Source: Segatella copri
GTDB lineage: Bacteria; Bacteroidota; Bacteroidia; Bacteroidales; Bacteroidaceae
Assembly: GCF_009495355.1 (NCBI RefSeq)
Contig: NZ_VZAD01000004.1
Location: forward strand, 1-34,191
Direction of reading: 5' to 3'
Length of the DNA stretch: 34,191 nucleotides
This document shows, piece after piece, positions 32,315-34,191 of the stretch; position 1 is the first letter of the stretch, and each line of letters begins with the position of its first letter. The position numbers and the translations under genes are program-made. The notes under the pieces are model-generated. The model saw nothing but the letters and a program-made list of their open reading frames with translations. It did no database searches and was not told where the DNA came from.

Positions 32315-34191
32315 ATGGAAGACATTCAAGAGAAATACAACCATCTTCTCCTGCAGAATGAGGCTCTTCGTCAAGAAAACGAAGAATTGAAATTGCTTCT
32401 ACATGCGCACGGCATTGAATACAAGCCCAAGCATGCAGAAGAGAAGGATGCTGCATATTCACCCTGCACCTTCCCATCTGTCAAACTTTCCATAGAGGAG
32501 CGTGTAACTCTTTTCCATTCCTTGTTCAAGGGCAGAGAAGATGTGTTTGCGCGAAGATGGTTCAGCAAAACAACAGGCAAGAGCGGTTACCAACCTGTCT
32601 GTATCAATGAATGGAGGCGAGGCGTATGCGACAAAAAGAAATTCAAATGTGCAGATTGTCCTAATAGACATTTTGCACCACTCACTTACCAATACCTCTA
32701 TCGTCATTTGGAGGGCAAGGACGAGAACTGTTGTGATGTTGTCGGACTATATGCCATAATGCCCGACAACAACTGCGCCTTTCTTTGCGCCGATTTCGAT
32801 GACAAGAGCTGCAAGCATGGCTATAAAGACGATGTCCTTGCATTTGTAGGAGTATGCAAAGAATGGAATATTCCTTATGCCATTGAACGCTCGCGCTCTG
32901 GTAACGGTGCCCATATATGGATTTTCTTTGAGGAGCCAATACCTGCTTTCAAGGCAAGACGATTAGGGAATGCCATCCTTACAGAGGCTATGCGACATAA
33001 TGGTCGTATGTCCTTCAACTCATACGACAGATTTTTCCCAAACCAAGACAGAATGCCCGAAGGAGGCTTTGGCAACTTGGTCGCCTTGCCATTGCAGGGA
33101 CAGGCTCGCAAAAGACGGAATAGTGTTTTCGTAGATGACGATTTCCTGGTGTACAAAGACCAGTGGGCTTTCCTTTATAACATCAACAAGATGAAGAATA
33201 AAGAAGTAGACATGCTACTAAATCTACATGTCTGTGAAGAACTTGGAGCACTCACCACTTCAAGTGAAAGCAAGCCTTGGGTTACTCCTATAACACAAGA
33301 TATTTCCAAGAGTGATTTTTATTCCGAAATAGAAATCACCAAAGCCGATAAGATTTATATTCCGCTAAAGGCTGTTTCGGCAAAAGTTCTGAATCACCTT
33401 AAAAGAATAGCATCATTCAAGAACCCTGAATTTTATTGCAAGCAGGCACTGCGACTTTCTACATATTCCACACCTCGCATCATCTCATGTTTTGACATCA
33501 CTGACGACTATCTCGCCATGCCCCGTGGATGTGAAGACGCGATTCTTTCTTTCCTCAATGAGAATGGAGTAAAGTATAATATTGTTGACGAGACCAACCA
33601 CGGTACGCCCATATCTATTTCTTTTCAAGGTAAAGAACGAGAAGAACAACTGGCAGCTATCAACGCATTGTTAATGCACTGCAATGGCGTGCTTCACGCA
33701 ACTACGGCATTTGGAAAAACAGTTACAGCGGTCGCAATCATTGCACGAAAAAAGGTGAGCACACTTATTCTTGTGCATTCGAAGGCATTGCTTGCCCAAT
33801 GGCATGAACGTCTGACGGAGTTCTTGAACATTGACTATGTAGAACCTCCAGTGCCGAATAAGCGTGGCCGTTGCAAGAAATTCTCTGCGATAGGTTGTCT
33901 CGACTCTACAGGTAACTCTCTTCATGGCATTGTTGATGTAGCACTCATCCAGTCATGTCTTGATGGCGATAGCGTAAAGCCTTTTGTTGAAAACTACGGA
34001 ATGGTAATAGTTGATGAATGTCACCACGTGTCTTCTATAACATTTGAGAATGTACTGAAGGGCGTAAAGGCACATACCGTTTATGGCCTGACGGCAACTC
34101 CTATCCGCAAGGATGGACATCAACCTATCATATTCATACCCCAATTCGGGATAACCGAGTGTTTAATACGATATAAATGCAGCGTGAATAC
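32315..34191 (+). CDS. AEP primase-SF2 helicase, TOTE conflict-system type (3' end cut)
   Basis: An open frame of 625 codons from the ATG at 32315 to the window edge with no stop. Order: coiled coil (about 4-30), a Cys4 zinc motif (C96, C105, C112, C115), and an archaeo-eukaryotic primase domain with the metal-binding CADFDDK (D160, D162), ERSRSGNGAHIW (H200) and FGNLVALPLQG (about 252-262). A superfamily II helicase follows: Walker A TTAFGKT (K468, T469), LVHSKALLAQW, VDECHH (D567, E568) and GLTATPIR (593 on). The combination of AEP and helicase with an N-terminal coiled coil is that of the primase-helicase in predicted TOTE conflict systems. It presumably senses or processes foreign nucleic acid. 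The rest of the helicase and any C-terminal effector lie outside the window. Confidence 0.87.
   Translation, partial: MEDIQEKYNHLLLQNEALRQENEELKLLLHAHGIEYKPKHAEEKDAAYSPCTFPSVKLSIEERVTLFHSLFKGREDVFARRWFSKTTGKSGYQPVCINEWRRGVCDKKKFKCADCPNRHFAPLTYQYLYRHLEGKDENCCDVVGLYAIMPDNNCAFLCADFDDKSCKHGYKDDVLAFVGVCKEWNIPYAIERSRSGNGAHIWIFFEEPIPAFKARRLGNAILTEAMRHNGRMSFNSYDRFFPNQDRMPEGGFGNLVALPLQGQARKRRNSVFVDDDFLVYKDQWAFLYNINKMKNKEVDMLLNLHVCEELGALTTSSESKPWVTPITQDISKSDFYSEIEITKADKIYIPLKAVSAKVLNHLKRIASFKNPEFYCKQALRLSTYSTPRIISCFDITDDYLAMPRGCEDAILSFLNENGVKYNIVDETNHGTPISISFQGKEREEQLAAINALLMHCNGVLHATTAFGKTVTAVAIIARKKVSTLILVHSKALLAQWHERLTEFLNIDYVEPPVPNKRGRCKKFSAIGCLDSTGNSLHGIVDVALIQSCLDGDSVKPFVENYGMVIVDECHHVSSITFENVLKGVKAHTVYGLTATPIRKDGHQPIIFIPQFGITECLIRYKCSVN

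Overview
This is bacterial DNA of the order Bacteroidales, most likely Prevotella/Segatella. The evidence is a SusC/SusD pair, repeated -7 elements of the form TAnnTTTG (several with a TTG/TTTG about 20 bp upstream), few Shine-Dalgarno sequences, and housekeeping proteins typical of that group. No species can be assigned by reading alone.

Layout. The left edge (1-61, minus) holds the first 20 codons of a probable transposase. A three-gene minus operon follows (6073 to 272): SusC, SusD and a secreted PPP-type phosphatase, closed by a strong terminator. Next come pnp (minus) and, divergently, a lipoprotein with a thioredoxin fold that lacks the CxxC motif. A broken sialate O-acetylesterase tail and a Nudix hydrolase lead into topA-aroK-speA (plus). 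A 738-bp gene-free stretch (16117-16854) carries a terminator and two families of short tandem repeats. A plus-strand metal-handling cluster follows: a small Cys-containing membrane protein, a TonB-dependent receptor whose 5' end looks frameshifted, and a secreted HMA protein with a Cys-rich repeated tail. Convergent to it is a FucP-like sugar transporter with a nucleotidyltransferase/GHMP-kinase fusion. argB, an ECF sigma factor with a probable membrane partner, and a four-gene minus operon (Ca2+ P-type ATPase, ribF, CPBP protease, PP2C-like protein) complete the chromosomal part.

The right end looks accessory. A tRNA-Met(CAT) with its own promoter and terminator is followed by the tail of an XRE-type helix-turn-helix gene, a Schlafen/AlbA_2 ATP-binding protein, and an intergenic region with a cluster of TTCCGTGAG-like motifs in both orientations. 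The last gene, running off the window, is a large protein with a coiled coil, a four-Cys zinc motif, an archaeo-eukaryotic primase (AEP) domain and an SF2 helicase. That architecture matches the primase-helicase of the predicted TOTE conflict systems and is the most interesting part of the window. Whether the AlbA_2 protein and the repeat cluster belong to that system is inference.
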